From Lactifluus volemus (lineage: Eukaryota; Basidiomycota; Agaricomycetes; Russulales; Russulaceae), in contig WTXI01000534.1 in NCBI GenBank assembly GCA_022376515.1, forward strand, positions 1-18,186: 18,186 bases of DNA. The letters run 5' to 3'. Shown one piece after another: positions 8,700 through 18,186 of this stretch. The notes under the pieces are model-generated. The model made no database searches. It was not told the DNA's origin and saw only the letters and a list, made by a program, of their open reading frames with translations. The position numbers and the translations under genes are program-made. The number at the start of each line of letters is the position of its first letter. Within the stretch, counting starts at the first letter, position 1.

Positions 8700-10406
8700 G
8701 TGTCAGTCTCTCCAGTTCCTGAAAACATCGCTGAGATGTAAATTGTATTCTTGTGTCTGATGGAGGTGTCTTTTTTTTTTTCAGAACTGCCCCCCGTGTA
8801 CACACCATCTTCCATACCAGAGTCAGTGCTGTTTGCACTTACGCTCCTCTACAGCTTCTAGGGATAGCTTTGTGAATTTGCAACTACTTCCCGCGTGCGT
8901 TGTTCATCACGTGCTCGAGACGTCCTTCCCAGAAAAAATGGGAAAACTCCTCAAACTGCTAGGCACGTAATTGATCACTATATGCTCTTTTTAATGATGG
9001 CTGGTGCAAAGTATATGCCGTTTTTTCTCCCTAGAAACATTACAGACGGCGCTGAGCGGGGCTGACATTTGTTGGAAATATGAACCACCCTACCCTGCTG
9101 GCATCGACGTGCCGATTATAGGAGCCACAGTTGCACTGGTAGTTCAACTCTTCTTTGCGTATTGTGTCTGGATTCTTAGCAGCAATAAGTTGTGGTGGTT
9201 TTGCATAACTATCTGTGTTGTGCGTAGGCCACATAATTCTCATCCAGATTAAATAACCTACTGACCGCAGTGCGTTACTTTTTATACATTAGCAGGGAAC
9301 GGTGCGGGGATCTATGTAAGAGTCCTCCGTCCCAAGGCTTTCAGCTCAGACTCATGATAGAAAGACGAATATAATCCACAAGTTCCCGAGCGGCACGACG
9401 CTCAGGATCCTTGCGTTGGTGGGACCATGGTTGGTTATAATCTCGTTAGATCTTGCTCACCGAAAACATGCTGGCTGATGCACTATTATGTAAAAATATC
9501 TACTATCTTTGGAGGGGTCTTCGCTGAGTCCCTTGGACCACTCGCAACTGACAAACCGACGAAGTGGGTGCTTCAGTGACAATGCATTACGGAAGATCGT
9601 GCGATTGATAGTTGAGTCCAACGTGTTGACGGGTGAGTATGTTCTTGACTCGGGTTGCGACACTCATTATGTATGCTTTCAGCAACCGATTGGGTCATGG
9701 CATTGTTACTGGCTACCTTACTGCCTGTGCGTGATGTGAGGTGCTATTCCTCATGTGAAGATCACTTATACTAGTATCAGTGACTATCAACATAGGACAA
9801 GGACTGGTACACTTGCTCCTAACCCCAATTGGCGCTCACCTCTAAATTTATTCCTTCGTTCCCCAGAACCTCTATTCTCGGGAAACTGTTACTTCACAGC
9901 TTTCACTACGCTGACGTTATGCAAATTGATACCCTAATGTGCTCTTCGTTTGTATCAACAATCGCATCTCAATTCGCGACGCGTCTGCTGACGGAAGAGC
10001 AGTATCGATCATCAGGTCTCAGGCTGTTGCACTCCCTGGCGCTGCCCCTCCCGGGGTCGCTGCGGCTTCAGCAGAATTTGAACTCGAGAAAGTCCCTCAC
10101 TCATTCAAAGACTGTACGGCAACCGTGGATCAGGACCAGGGCTGGGCTTTTGATGTGTGGCGGTTCCCTTTTTTCCCTCCAGATTATCCGAGTCGTTCGA
10201 CCTTGAACCAACAGACCGCCCTAGCGATCGAACGGGTGTCAAGGCCAAAAGGTGACCTTGTCCCGAGGAAAGAAGTCCAGATCTTTCTCTTTACAAACTG
10301 CTTACGTCTACTTCATCTCGTATTCACCGGGTTATCCCCGGCTGCCGTATGTTTTTTCATTAATCCCCCACCATCAACTTATCCCCCAGCTCGTTATGAC
10401 GAATAA
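8700..10406 (+). pseudogene. DUF6534-type membrane protein, copy A, heavily decayed
   Basis: Aligns exon by exon with B and C. Exon 1 (8700-8737) ends PENIAEI, but the start codon position holds GTG. Exon 2 (8785-8797) is the 13-nt exon. Exon 3 (from 8865) and exon 4 (FPEKMGKLLKLL) are frame-damaged, and exon 4 ends in a GC donor. Exon 5 (about 9012-9219) has ETLQTALSGAD and PIIGATVALVVQLFFAY, with a frame break near 9025. Exon 6 is 9271-9315 and exon 7 9365-9418 (IIHKFPSGTTLRILAL). Exon 8 is shortened. Exon 9 (about 9548-9632, CFSDNALRKIVRLIVESNVL) lacks an AG acceptor. Exon 10 is 9683-9726. Exon 11 (KDWYTC) has lost its GT donor. Exon 12 (SILGKL) leads to a last exon ending at 10406 (INNRISIRDAS, then a long tail). 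Multiple lesions make function very unlikely. Confidence 0.82.
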
Positions 10407-11860
10407 TAGCAAAGACAAATAAGAAAAAATGGGTCTGAACGTATTTCTGGCAACTTGAAAGGGAAAAGCAGAAATGGTAACAAGATAATGAGTAGTACGA
10501 TCACCAATGGCCGTTCCGACCCGGGTTGTCAATCAAAAGATAACGATTAGGGAATGCCGACATTGCGCGCGACCTTGCTTGCCTGCGATCTTACTCTACC
10601 CGCCTCCACTGTCATATAATGAACCTCTCACCTCACATCCGTAGCAGTTGTACCAGTGTGGTGGGGAGCGGTACGTGAGTCTCACTCTCCACCGTTCCTT
10701 GTATTTGTCCGAGATGAAAGGGTTGAGAGGTGGCAACAGCCATAGATTGTCCCCACGTGAACATTCAAAAGGTTCCGAGATCAAACAAATCAAAGATCAT
10801 TGCAAAATGAGGAGTGTACTCTCGGAAAACATCGAACGGGCAAGTCGGGAAATCTGAGGCAGGAACAAATAGGTTATGTAACCTATTGACGGTTCCCGCA
10901 AGGCACGGCGAAATAACCCGCCATAGACCTTGCAAGCGAGGTAATTTCAAAACGCCCCACACAAGACATGAACACCGCCCAAAACTACTGTACGGAAGTG
11001 CATTCAAAGCGGAGGTGAAAAACCATACATAAATTAGACGTGGTTCCCAAGCCGACTCCGAGTCTTGATGGAAAATGGTTTTTGTCAACCAAGGAATCAC
11101 TATATCATACAGTAACACCAGTTAGTGTACACTCACGGCAATGGTCATGCACCACACTAATAAATGACTCTGTTCTCATTGAGTAATGTGGCAATTGAGT
11201 TCGCGTGGTACTTTTAATTCTCTGTAGGGCAATTGAAGCCCCGGTTTGTGTAGTAGGTCCAAGTGATATGTCCATTGTACAGTACTAAGGCTGAATTCAC
11301 TCATGATTGGCAACAGCAACCGTGCTATGCAGGGTCATGCCAGTGGCGGCATGTTGGCCCGGCGCCGGTACTAGGTACCGCTAATGAGATCCAATCTAAG
11401 AAAAGGAAGAGTCAAAATATCGTCCATGGAAAGGAACATGGTATCGTAAGACCCGTAACTAGCGAGCACTGGCATATGCCGTATAGGGTGGCGAATCTGG
11501 CGATAAGTCTTTAGCAGAAACCACGAGACGCTGCCCTCCTCAGCCGAGTCAAGCGCAGCAACGCGCTGCTCGCTCTCGAGCTGCGACGTCGCATCCTCCT
11601 TCTCCAGCACTCAGTTTTGGTACGGCGAAATAGTGTTTCCAAAAGTTGGGCATTACTAGTATGTCAGTGCCTCAACCATCAGAAGTAGTAGAACGTCCTA
11701 AGTCACGGTGTCTGTGATTAGCGTGCCGCTGCCAGTGATGCCAGTGTCATCCAATAAGCCTCCATCACGTTTCCCTCTATATGAAATGAATGATTTATGG
11801 TTCATCGGTCATCCACGGCGTATACATTATGATACGTACACAGTATGATATATCCGAGTC
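10407..11860. other. intergenic stretch between copies A and B, no recognised gene
   Basis: Short open frames exist on both strands (the longest is on the minus strand at 11118-10765) without known motifs. A stretch of about 90 bp on the minus strand near 11610-11520 has GC-rich third codon positions and reads EKEDATSQLESEQRVAALD, like a fragment of a coding region, but a stop lies directly upstream. Compact palindromes (CCGGCGCCGG and CGGTACTAGGTACCG) sit at 11359-11380. Confidence 0.4.
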
Positions 11861-11877
11861 GGTGTGAACTTGAAGAG

Positions 11878-11908
11878 ATTCATCTCGGCTCAGTGAGCCG
11901 AGATGAAT
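11878..11908. other. perfect hairpin with 14-bp arms
   Basis: The arms ATTCATCTCGGCTC and GAGCCGAGATGAAT are separated by the 3-nt loop AGT. Outside the perfect part the symmetry continues imperfectly (GTGTGAA and GAAGA on the left, TCTTC and TTCACAC on the right), so the fold-back covers roughly 11862-11917. On the minus strand the loop-side bases include the stop codon of the 11890-12360 frame. Confidence 0.85.
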
Positions 11909-12360
11909 TTCTTCACACTGATACTGGAGCCGCATGGGCCGGAGTTAGGCAACAAGATGTCTCGCACAACATCCCTGCGGAAGACTCGGACTCTTTTGTC
12001 GTAAAGTGCCCTCGACGACTCGGAGATTTCTGACCCCGACAAACAAGGGGCGCCACCAAGCGCGTGTCCAGCAATCTGGTCTTCGAGGCAGCGAATACTT
12101 GACCCAGAACAATTGTGAAAGACAAAGGCTTGATCTACGGCTGTTGGCAACGTCAGATCTTCAGGATAACCGCCGCGGCGAAGATCATCGAGCATGTTCT
12201 GAATGACCTGGTCGGGTTCCTCCGAGTGCGACTGGGAACCTTCATATTCATGTGGCGTTGTGGCGTCGCCCCACGGCCAGATCTGGTCAGACACTACGTA
12301 AACGCGGGCCGCGAGCGTGATGCTCTTACGTCTGTTATCCATTCGAGTTATCATCCACAA
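11890..12360 (-). CDS. hypothetical protein, unrecognised (156 codons)
   Basis: An uninterrupted minus-strand frame runs from the ATG at 12360 to the TGA at 11892-11890. The product would be about 156 residues and moderately acidic in its first half (EYEGSQSHSEEPDQVIQNML, DDLRRGGYPEDL), with basic patches near the end (DKRVRVFRRDVVRD). It has two short hydrophobic segments but no clear membrane helix or signal peptide. Codon choice looks more gene-like than in the other strand's overlapping frames. I recognise no family. It lies between membrane-protein copies A and B on the opposite strand, and could be a terminal exon of a larger gene or a chance frame. Its stop codon lies within the hairpin at 11878-11908. 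Confidence 0.33.
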   Translation of the reverse strand: MWMITRMDNRRKSITLAARVYVVSDQIWPWGDATTPHEYEGSQSHSEEPDQVIQNMLDDLRRGGYPEDLTLPTAVDQAFVFHNCSGSSIRCLEDQIAGHALGGAPCLSGSEISESSRALYDKRVRVFRRDVVRDILLPNSGPCGSSISVKKFISAH

Positions 12361-12721
12361 CCAAACTTAGCTTTGGTTTTGTACATAGATGGCCTCTAGC
12401 CTGAGCAGTGTCCACTGGCCATAGCGACATGAGTCAGCTGAGATCTGCGTCCCCCCCTGGTGAGAATTTTCGTTAACTCGAACACTGGCATCCCACGACA
12501 TGTCAATCTTTTGGTTTTGATTGTCTGATGAACGGCGGACAGGCACATTGGCATAAAATCGTGATATGGTCTACAAGCTCAAGTTGAACTCAAACGCTGA
12601 GTCATCCTCTGGTTCGTTTCTGCTATATGTTGTTAGACACTCGAGCGACCCTGGCACCCTATCCTTTCGTCAGTTCATTGGGTAAACAAACTTTCACGCA
12701 GTTCGCTCTCTCCGCCATAAT
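12361..12721. other. upstream region of membrane protein copy B
   Basis: No gene is seen. The last 60 bp before the ATG are pyrimidine-rich (GTTCGCTCTCTCCGCC), as is common before fungal start codons. An inverted CCAAT (ATTGG) stands near 12677. Confidence 0.35.
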
Positions 12722-14537
12722 ATGTCGACCTTAGCCTTGCCTCCGATTCCTCCAAACATCACTCACATGTAGGTGTCGTTCCTTCTGAGACCTCGGGCCG
12801 TTCTCAACTTCTCGGGCTTATATGTCACCGGACTTTGTCTTCTCAGAACTGCTCCCCTTGTACGTGTGGCGCTCTACATTATCTGCCGGCAGACTTACGC
12901 ATTCTCACCCTTCAGCTTTTGGGGGTTCTTTGGAATTGGTGTCTATACGGAGCTCTGGCTGTCCAGCTTTGTGAGCTTTGCCCTGTGTCCCGCAATAGTT
13001 ATCGGCTGAGCCTGTTCATCGAATCCTAAAGACGTGTATAGCTACAACTTCCCTGATGATATGAAGTTCCTCAAGCTCCTCGGTATGCAAATGTTTTCTT
13101 CACCCTTCACCAACCTCTGAGTCAATCTCTGACGATTCTACTATAGTATACGGCGTCTTCATCATCGAAACATTGCAAACAGCACTCAGCGGCGCCGATG
13201 TTTATTACTGGTTCGCTAGTGGTTATGGTAATCTTAATCACCTCGCTTCTCCTTATGCAATGCCCTTCGACATTCCCATCATCGGAGCTGTGGTGTCATT
13301 GAGCGTCCAATTCTTTTTCGTTTATCGTATTTGGGTACTTAGCGGGAAAAAGTCCTGGTTGATATGCCTGATCATCTGTCTGGTAAGCCTGAATTAATCG
13401 CCCTTGTGCGGCCGATATTTTCCTCTTGTATTTCCTTGTTACTTGCAGTGCTCCATCGTCGACGCAATAGCCGCATTCGTTGGCGGCATTTATGTGAGTC
13501 TCGCCAATTTCATGCTTCCTTCATTCTTACTCACTGTAGTAGGCCCATATCCATAGTACCATTACTAGTAACACCTTCGTGACGGTCATTGCGAATGTAA
13601 GTCATCGCACTTACAAACCACCGAAGTCTCCGATGATTAACGATGTCACACCGCAGATTTGGCTTATTGGAAATACAATGTCGGACCTACTTATCACTAG
13701 CACAATGATTTATCACGTGAATAAATTTCCCTTAGAGTGGATTGTTCAAAACTGACTACTTCCTGCAGCTGCAAAAAAGACGCAGGGAAGCGGGTGGCTT
13801 GTTCAGTGACCATGCTCTGCTGAGAATCGTTAGATGATTGTTGAGAGCAACATATTGACAAGCACGTATATTCCTGGTGCCTACGCGCCGACTCATTTTC
13901 TGACGATGTCACGGAACAAATAGCAACCGTTAGTATTGTTGCACTTTTGATGGTCGTCGTATTTCCTGTGGGTATTTTCGAGTTTTGTCAGCTTTTTGAT
14001 CTAATCCTGCGTCAATATAGAGCGAGCCCTATCAAATATGCCCGTGAGACGCTGCCTTCATCCTAATATTCATCATCTAACTATCTGCCACTCAAGAATG
14101 GCCATTCTTGGAAAACTGTAAGATTGTTGCTATTTCTTTCTACACCCGCCCGTGTATGTATGGATGACCTCGACAGATACTCTAACACACTTCTCGTCTC
14201 ACTCAATAATCGCATCTCAATCCGTGAATCTGTGGCCACCAATGGACAGAGGTTCAGGACTCAGCCCGTGACCTCTATCGGCGAGTACAGTGCGGATGCC
14301 ATGATTATGACGCCGCCAGCTGCAAATGCGTATAAGGCGAGGACACTGGCAGACAACGAGGAGCACGAGAGGGTGGTCGTTCTAGTGACGCGTGAAACTC
14401 AGTCGGTCAGTCAAGGCGCGCGGGGCGAAATCTTTGAGGGACAGGATCGGAAGTCAGACTGTGGTGAAAGACGAGTCGAGAAAAATGGTGACCTTCCTAG
14501 TGGGAGCTTAGGTCACTCTTTTATGGATTCACTGTAG
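12722..14537 (+). pseudogene. DUF6534-type seven-pass membrane protein, copy B, one-base lesion
   Basis: Thirteen exons can be placed: 12722-12768, 12847-12859, 12916-12970, 13032-13082, 13147-13382, 13449-13493, 13543-13596, 13657-13716, 13769-13861, 13924-13967, 14021-14043, 14097-14117, 14177-14537. Phases agree at every junction. The start reads PPIPPNIT; the first helix contains LGVLWNWCLYGALAVQ; then YGVFIIETLQTALSGAD, PIIGAVVSLSVQFFFVYRIW, and the last helix region NTLLVSLNNRISIRE. In exon 9 one T is missing relative to A and C, giving TGA at 13835-13837 after GLFSDHALLRIVR; without it the protein would be 367 residues. Intron 9 has a GC donor (13862) and TAG acceptor (13923). The tail (about 120 residues) is longer than in C and ends at TAG 14535. 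It may be a young pseudogene, or the missing base may be an assembly error. Biochemical function is unknown for the family. Confidence 0.85.
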
Positions 14538-16540
14538 ATAAAGTTCTTGCGGGAAATCCACTGGGAGATCGTTTCGGTCTCCCCCAGTCGTGCGTGATCG
14601 TACTGGGTGTCTTGTGGAGGCGCCGCAGTCTGCTTCTGTCGGCCGCTGCGACAATAGTACGCCCGAAAGTGCTTGGGTAAATTCAAGAAAAAAGAGTGAC
14701 TCGTATTTTCTATCATTTTACGATGATTTGGGTACCTTTAATACATCTCTGACCTCTAGTTACCTAATGTAGTCGAGTGTATAGTATGGGTGTTAAGGCA
14801 AAAGCTCAAACTATTCGGACATGAGGGTTGTGTGGCTCTACACCGAGCCCGAGGCATAAAGAAAGGAATGTGGCATACAGCGTGAGTCGGGGTCATGGTG
14901 TCGGGATGGGACTTCCCAACTGGGGGTAAAAGAGAGACTCGATCTGGTGAACAAAAAATTCCTACCTAAATAAATCTTCATGAAATTGGCACCTGATGAA
15001 GCTTGATTGTGTTCTGAAGTGTGGTAAAACAGGTGGCAGCGTGGCAGAGTGAGCGGCCAGCGCAGCCACGGTTTCTTCCCTCACGTGACATTTGTTCACA
15101 GTTGGAGTCTTGGACTTCCCACTGCACATCATCGGTCTGCTTGGAGGTAATCGTCAGCTGCGTTCCATCACCCTTCCATCACCCTTGACGCTGCCACGAG
15201 CTGTTTACGTTGGACTCGATGGCACCAACTTGTGCCTTTCTGGCCTCACCGTCACTGTCACCGTGCCCTCGTCCTCGCCACTGCCATCGCGCCTAACAGC
15301 GCGCTGCCTGGGAGCCATTTGCATGGCGTCAATATCCTTCACTCTCACCATCGCCACTGCCGCCGCCACCAACAGCGTGCTTGGGCGGGGGACTCACTGG
15401 ACTGCTCACACGGCATCATATTGCTGTTGCCAGGTAAGCACCGTCAGTTCGTTTCGAACCCACCCGCATTGGAGGGGAATTAGGATGCCTGAGGGGTGCT
15501 TCCCTTTCAGGTGCTGCTAGGTTCACTGACTTTGCTTTAGTTGTCTTCAGTTTCCATTTCTTTGCTCCCCTTCGTTCCCCTTCGATGAAGCTCGCGTCGA
15601 CGTCCTTGGCGTCAGGGTTGTGGTGGCGGCGCCGTTGCGACTGCCCGAGCGCCTGACGCCAGCGACCGGCGTGTGGCATGGCATCCCTAATTCTAGTAGT
15701 AGTCCTCCGCTCTCGAATGTGCCGAGCCTTCCGTTGCACTCAGTCGTACATACAGTGAAACACAGGTTAAAGTCCCTGAGAAAGACGAGGGCTGGCCGTC
15801 GCATCGCTGACTTTCAGAAGTGCGTCAACACCCGGCTATCAAACCTTTCCGCGGAATTGGAATCCGACGTCGTCCGCTGACGCTCAAAGTGACCTGTGTG
15901 CTCCCCATGAGCTCCGAACATGAGGCCTAGCATGTTGAGGTTGGGACCCTCATTATCTCTCACTGGCACCCTGTAGTGTTGTTATTAAACAGAACCACAT
16001 AATTGTGGTACTAGTCCCAGTCCCCCAGACGATTACCGCCGACTCGGACTCGGAGCGCTAGCACTGATTTTCCTAACGAAGTAAGCACGGCCACATTTGA
16101 ACGTTTTCAATTGAATCACGATCAACCCTTAGAGTGACCCTGTCGAACCAGCCTGTTGGCTCCACCTCGGAACTTCGACCCCATATTGGGCTGGAAAGAT
16201 TGTGACGGCTTGCTGCCTGGATTAGAATGCGCCACCGTCCTGCCGTGACAGTCATTTCTCTTCCTCAGTCAACCTGGGATAACAGCACTTCGTGTTTTAT
16301 ACCGTTTCATGATCACGTTAATTCAGTTGTCGGATTTGAGGCTATGGCGCCCAAGTCCTATATTGGCTTGTAGCTTGGAGGCTATCAAACTAGCACTGAG
16401 TCATTGGACCCTTCAGTTCGTCTTACTTAAATCTTGTGATCGTTGGTATGTTTCTGGCACTTGCAGTTTTTCTCTTGGCTGTGGCTGGCCAGACTTCTTA
16501 ATCATTCACCAAGTTGTATGCCCACTTCGTTTGTCACAAT
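14538..16540. other. intergenic stretch between copies B and C
   Basis: No gene is recognised. The open frame at 15092-15520 starts without ATG and is low-complexity. Just after gene B, CTGGGAGA and TCTCCCCCAG (about 14560-14587) can pair as a hairpin. An 11-bp unit CCATCACCCTT is doubled at 15165-15186. The arms GGCGTCAGG and CCTGACGCC (15608-15616 and 15652-15660) are inverted copies 35 bp apart. The last 200 bp before gene C are pyrimidine-rich. Confidence 0.45.
15700..15855 (+). repeat. partial third copy of the R1/R2 right-end block
   Basis: CGAATGTGCCGAGC (15714) and a following block with AAAGTCCCTGAGAA, GGCCGTCGCATCG and TATCAAACCTTT correspond to 8343-8472 in R2. Part of the left portion also matches R1 near 4070-4095. 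In the plus frame the block reads KSLRKTRAGRRIADFQKC against KSLRMTRTGRRIVDFEKC in R2, but a minus-strand reading is also open, so coding strand is undecided. Confidence 0.7.
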
Positions 16541-18176
16541 ATGTCAGCCCCGCCTCCGATTCCTCCAGACATCGCTCGTATGTGGGTGTCGTTACATCGT
16601 TCTCACATGGCCCCGGACTTAACCTTCCCCCTCCTAGAGCTGCCCCCCTTGTACGTGTGGTATCTCCACCTTCTCTGCAGGCACCCAAGCTCTTCTCCCC
16701 TTCAGATTTTCGGAGTTCTTTGGAACTGGTGCCTATACGGAGTTCTGGTAGTTCAGGTCTGTGAGTGTGCCTGCTCTCTCCGTACTTGTCAGGTTGTTTA
16801 TTCGACTGTGAAGACGTGTATAGCTACAACTTCCCAGACGATAAGAAACTTCTCAAGTTACTCGGTATGCAGAATAGATTTTTGACCTCCACCTTCGTCA
16901 CTCACTGACAGTTCTAATATAGTATACGTCATCTTTTTCATCGAAACATTGCAAACAGCACTCAGCGGCTCAGACGTTTATTACTGGTTCGTCAGTGGTT
17001 ATGGTGATATTAAACACATCACTTCTCCTTATGCAACGCCCTTCGATGTCCCCATTATCGAAGCTGTGGTGTCATCGAGCGTCCAATTCTTTTTCGCTTT
17101 TCGTATTTGGTTGCTTGGAATGAAAAAGTCGTGGTGTCTAAGCCTGATCATCTGTCTGGTGAGTCCGTCGTGAGTGCATTCATGCCGCTATTTGATCCAT
17201 TTCTTTTTGTTTCAGTCCTCCACCATTGGTTCAGTAGCTGCGTTCACGGGCAGTATCCTAGTAAGTGTCGTCAGTTGCATGTTGCCTTCTTACTCACTGT
17301 AGCAGGCACTCATCCATCGTGATTTCCCTAATACTGACATACAGAAGATCCTTGCGATGGTAGGATCCTTTGCGTACGAGTTACCCACCGAAGTAACAGG
17401 TTAATGTGTCGCTCAGATATGGCTCTCTGGGAACTTGATGGCCGATATCCACATCGCAGCCGCGATGCTTTATCACGTAAATATGTGGAACTTCCGTTCC
17501 GAGTTGATCCTTCGAGACTGACCCTGCACACAGCTGGCAAGAAGGCGCAAGGCCAGAGATGGCCTTTTCAGTGACCATGCATTGGACCATTATTTGTCAA
17601 AAATTGTGAGATTGACTGTTGAGACCAACGTAATGACAGGCACGTATACTCTCAGGCTTAACATTTTGCCGCGCCAACTTAAACTTGCATACAGCCACCG
17701 TGGGAATTGTTTCATTCTTACTGATCGTGATATTTCCGGTAAGTGTTTCTGGCGTATTGACAATTTCGAGTTGATCGTACCTCAATATAGCACGAGACTT
17801 GGCTCACATGCCCGTAAGGCTCAGATTTTATCCTGATCTTCATCATCTAACAAGTTACTGCCTAAGGACGGCCATTCTTGGGAAATTGTGAGATCACTGG
17901 ATTTTTCACTCTAGATCTATACGTGATTGTGATGGCCTCTGCAGATATTCTAACACATTTCTCGTCTCCCTCAATAATCGCATTTCAATCCGTGAAGCAG
18001 CGGCCATCAATGGTGTGGAAGTCATATCACCAGATGTGGCTCTCGCCCTTCCCCGCTCCACAGACAGCTCAGATACGATAGTTACAAGGCCCCCAGCTGC
18101 ATATAGCGCGAGGTCACTAACGGACAGCAAATGGCATGAGAGGGTAGTTGCTGGGAGTGGGGAGGCTTATCCCTAA
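16541..18176 (+). CDS. DUF6534-type seven-pass membrane protein, copy C, intact
   Basis: Thirteen exons join in one open frame of 326 residues: 16541-16581, 16638-16650, 16706-16760, 16814-16864, 16923-17158, 17216-17260, 17306-17359, 17417-17476, 17534-17639, 17695-17738, 17791-17813, 17867-17887, 17945-18176 (TAA 18174-18176). The total of 981 nt divides by three and all phases fit. Likely membrane segments lie at about residues 17-38, 51-66, 97-118, 124-147, 166-185, 210-235 and 243-260. Family signatures are PPIPPDIA at the start, VLWNWCLYGVLVVQV, ETLQTALSG, VQFFFAFRIW, GLFSDHAL and LVSLNNRISIRE. The C-terminal tail is polar and about 65 residues long. Intron 9 (17640-17694) starts with GC; intron 3 and intron 11 end in AAG. 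Proteins of this type are abundant in mushroom genomes and have no proven function; location in a membrane is inferred. Confidence 0.88.
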
Positions 18177-18186
18177 TGCTCGTTTC

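Noticed and set aside
10765..11118. Minus-strand open frame of 117 codons
   Set aside because: No family resemblance, no homologous copy in the window and no clear coding bias; kept only as part of the spacer description.
13697..13912. Minus-strand open frame within membrane protein copy B
   Set aside because: It covers exon 9 and neighbouring introns of B in antisense and has no independent support.
15033..15460. tRNA-like A box (TGGCAGAGTGAGCGG) and B-box-like GTTTCGAACCC, possible tRNA or SINE
   Set aside because: The two boxes are about 400 bp apart and no cloverleaf can be formed around either.
15092..15520. Plus-strand open frame of 142 codons
   Set aside because: It has no ATG at its start, is rich in Thr/Ser/Leu from short internal repeats, and shows no motif or splice-supported extension.

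Overview
This window looks like an accessory, repeat-rich stretch of a basidiomycete (Agaricomycetes-type) nuclear genome. The evidence is many short introns of about 45-80 nt, very small exons, and three gene families typical of mushroom-forming fungi: Crinkler (CRN) effector-like proteins, DUF6534-type seven-pass membrane proteins, and a Ty3-like retrotransposon remnant. I cannot name the species. No tRNA, rRNA, CRISPR array or prokaryotic operon structure is visible.

Left part (1-2022): three broken CRN copies. Copy 1 is on the minus strand and runs off the left edge. Copy 3 is on the plus strand, divergent from copy 1. Copy 4 is on the minus strand and is fused tail to tail with copy 3 near 1361-1372. 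A retrotransposon relic follows at about 2287-3060 (gag-like fragment, then integrase zinc-binding fragment). Next is the first of two long direct repeats, R1 (about 3173-4290), ending in a 7-bp tandem repeat.

Middle part (4290-8600): a gene-poor gap, then CRN copy 2 (5160-7130). It is the longest copy: CRN N-terminal domain, restriction-endonuclease-like middle region, and protein-kinase-like C-terminus. It carries frame breaks and a premature stop in the kinase part. Its first 640 bp form an inverted repeat with copy 1 at the left edge. The second direct repeat, R2 (about 7283-8600), follows.

Right part (8700-18176): a same-strand array of three DUF6534-type membrane protein genes starting at 8700 (A), 12722 (B) and 16541 (C), about 3.8-4.0 kb apart. 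A is heavily decayed: start codon, splice sites and several exons are damaged. B keeps all 13 exons but has a one-base loss in exon 9. C is intact: I could join 13 exons into one uninterrupted 326-residue frame. All three keep a 13-nt second exon. B and C share an apparent GC-AG intron where A has GT-AG. The spacers are mostly empty, apart from an unrecognised minus-strand reading frame (11890-12360) whose stop codon lies in a perfect hairpin.

Overall the window reads as duplicated accessory genes at different stages of decay, mixed with repeats, and not as a cooperating pathway. Only gene C is likely to make a full product. The most unusual points are the rearranged CRN cluster, the R1/R2 repeat family of unknown identity, and the intron features of the membrane-protein array.
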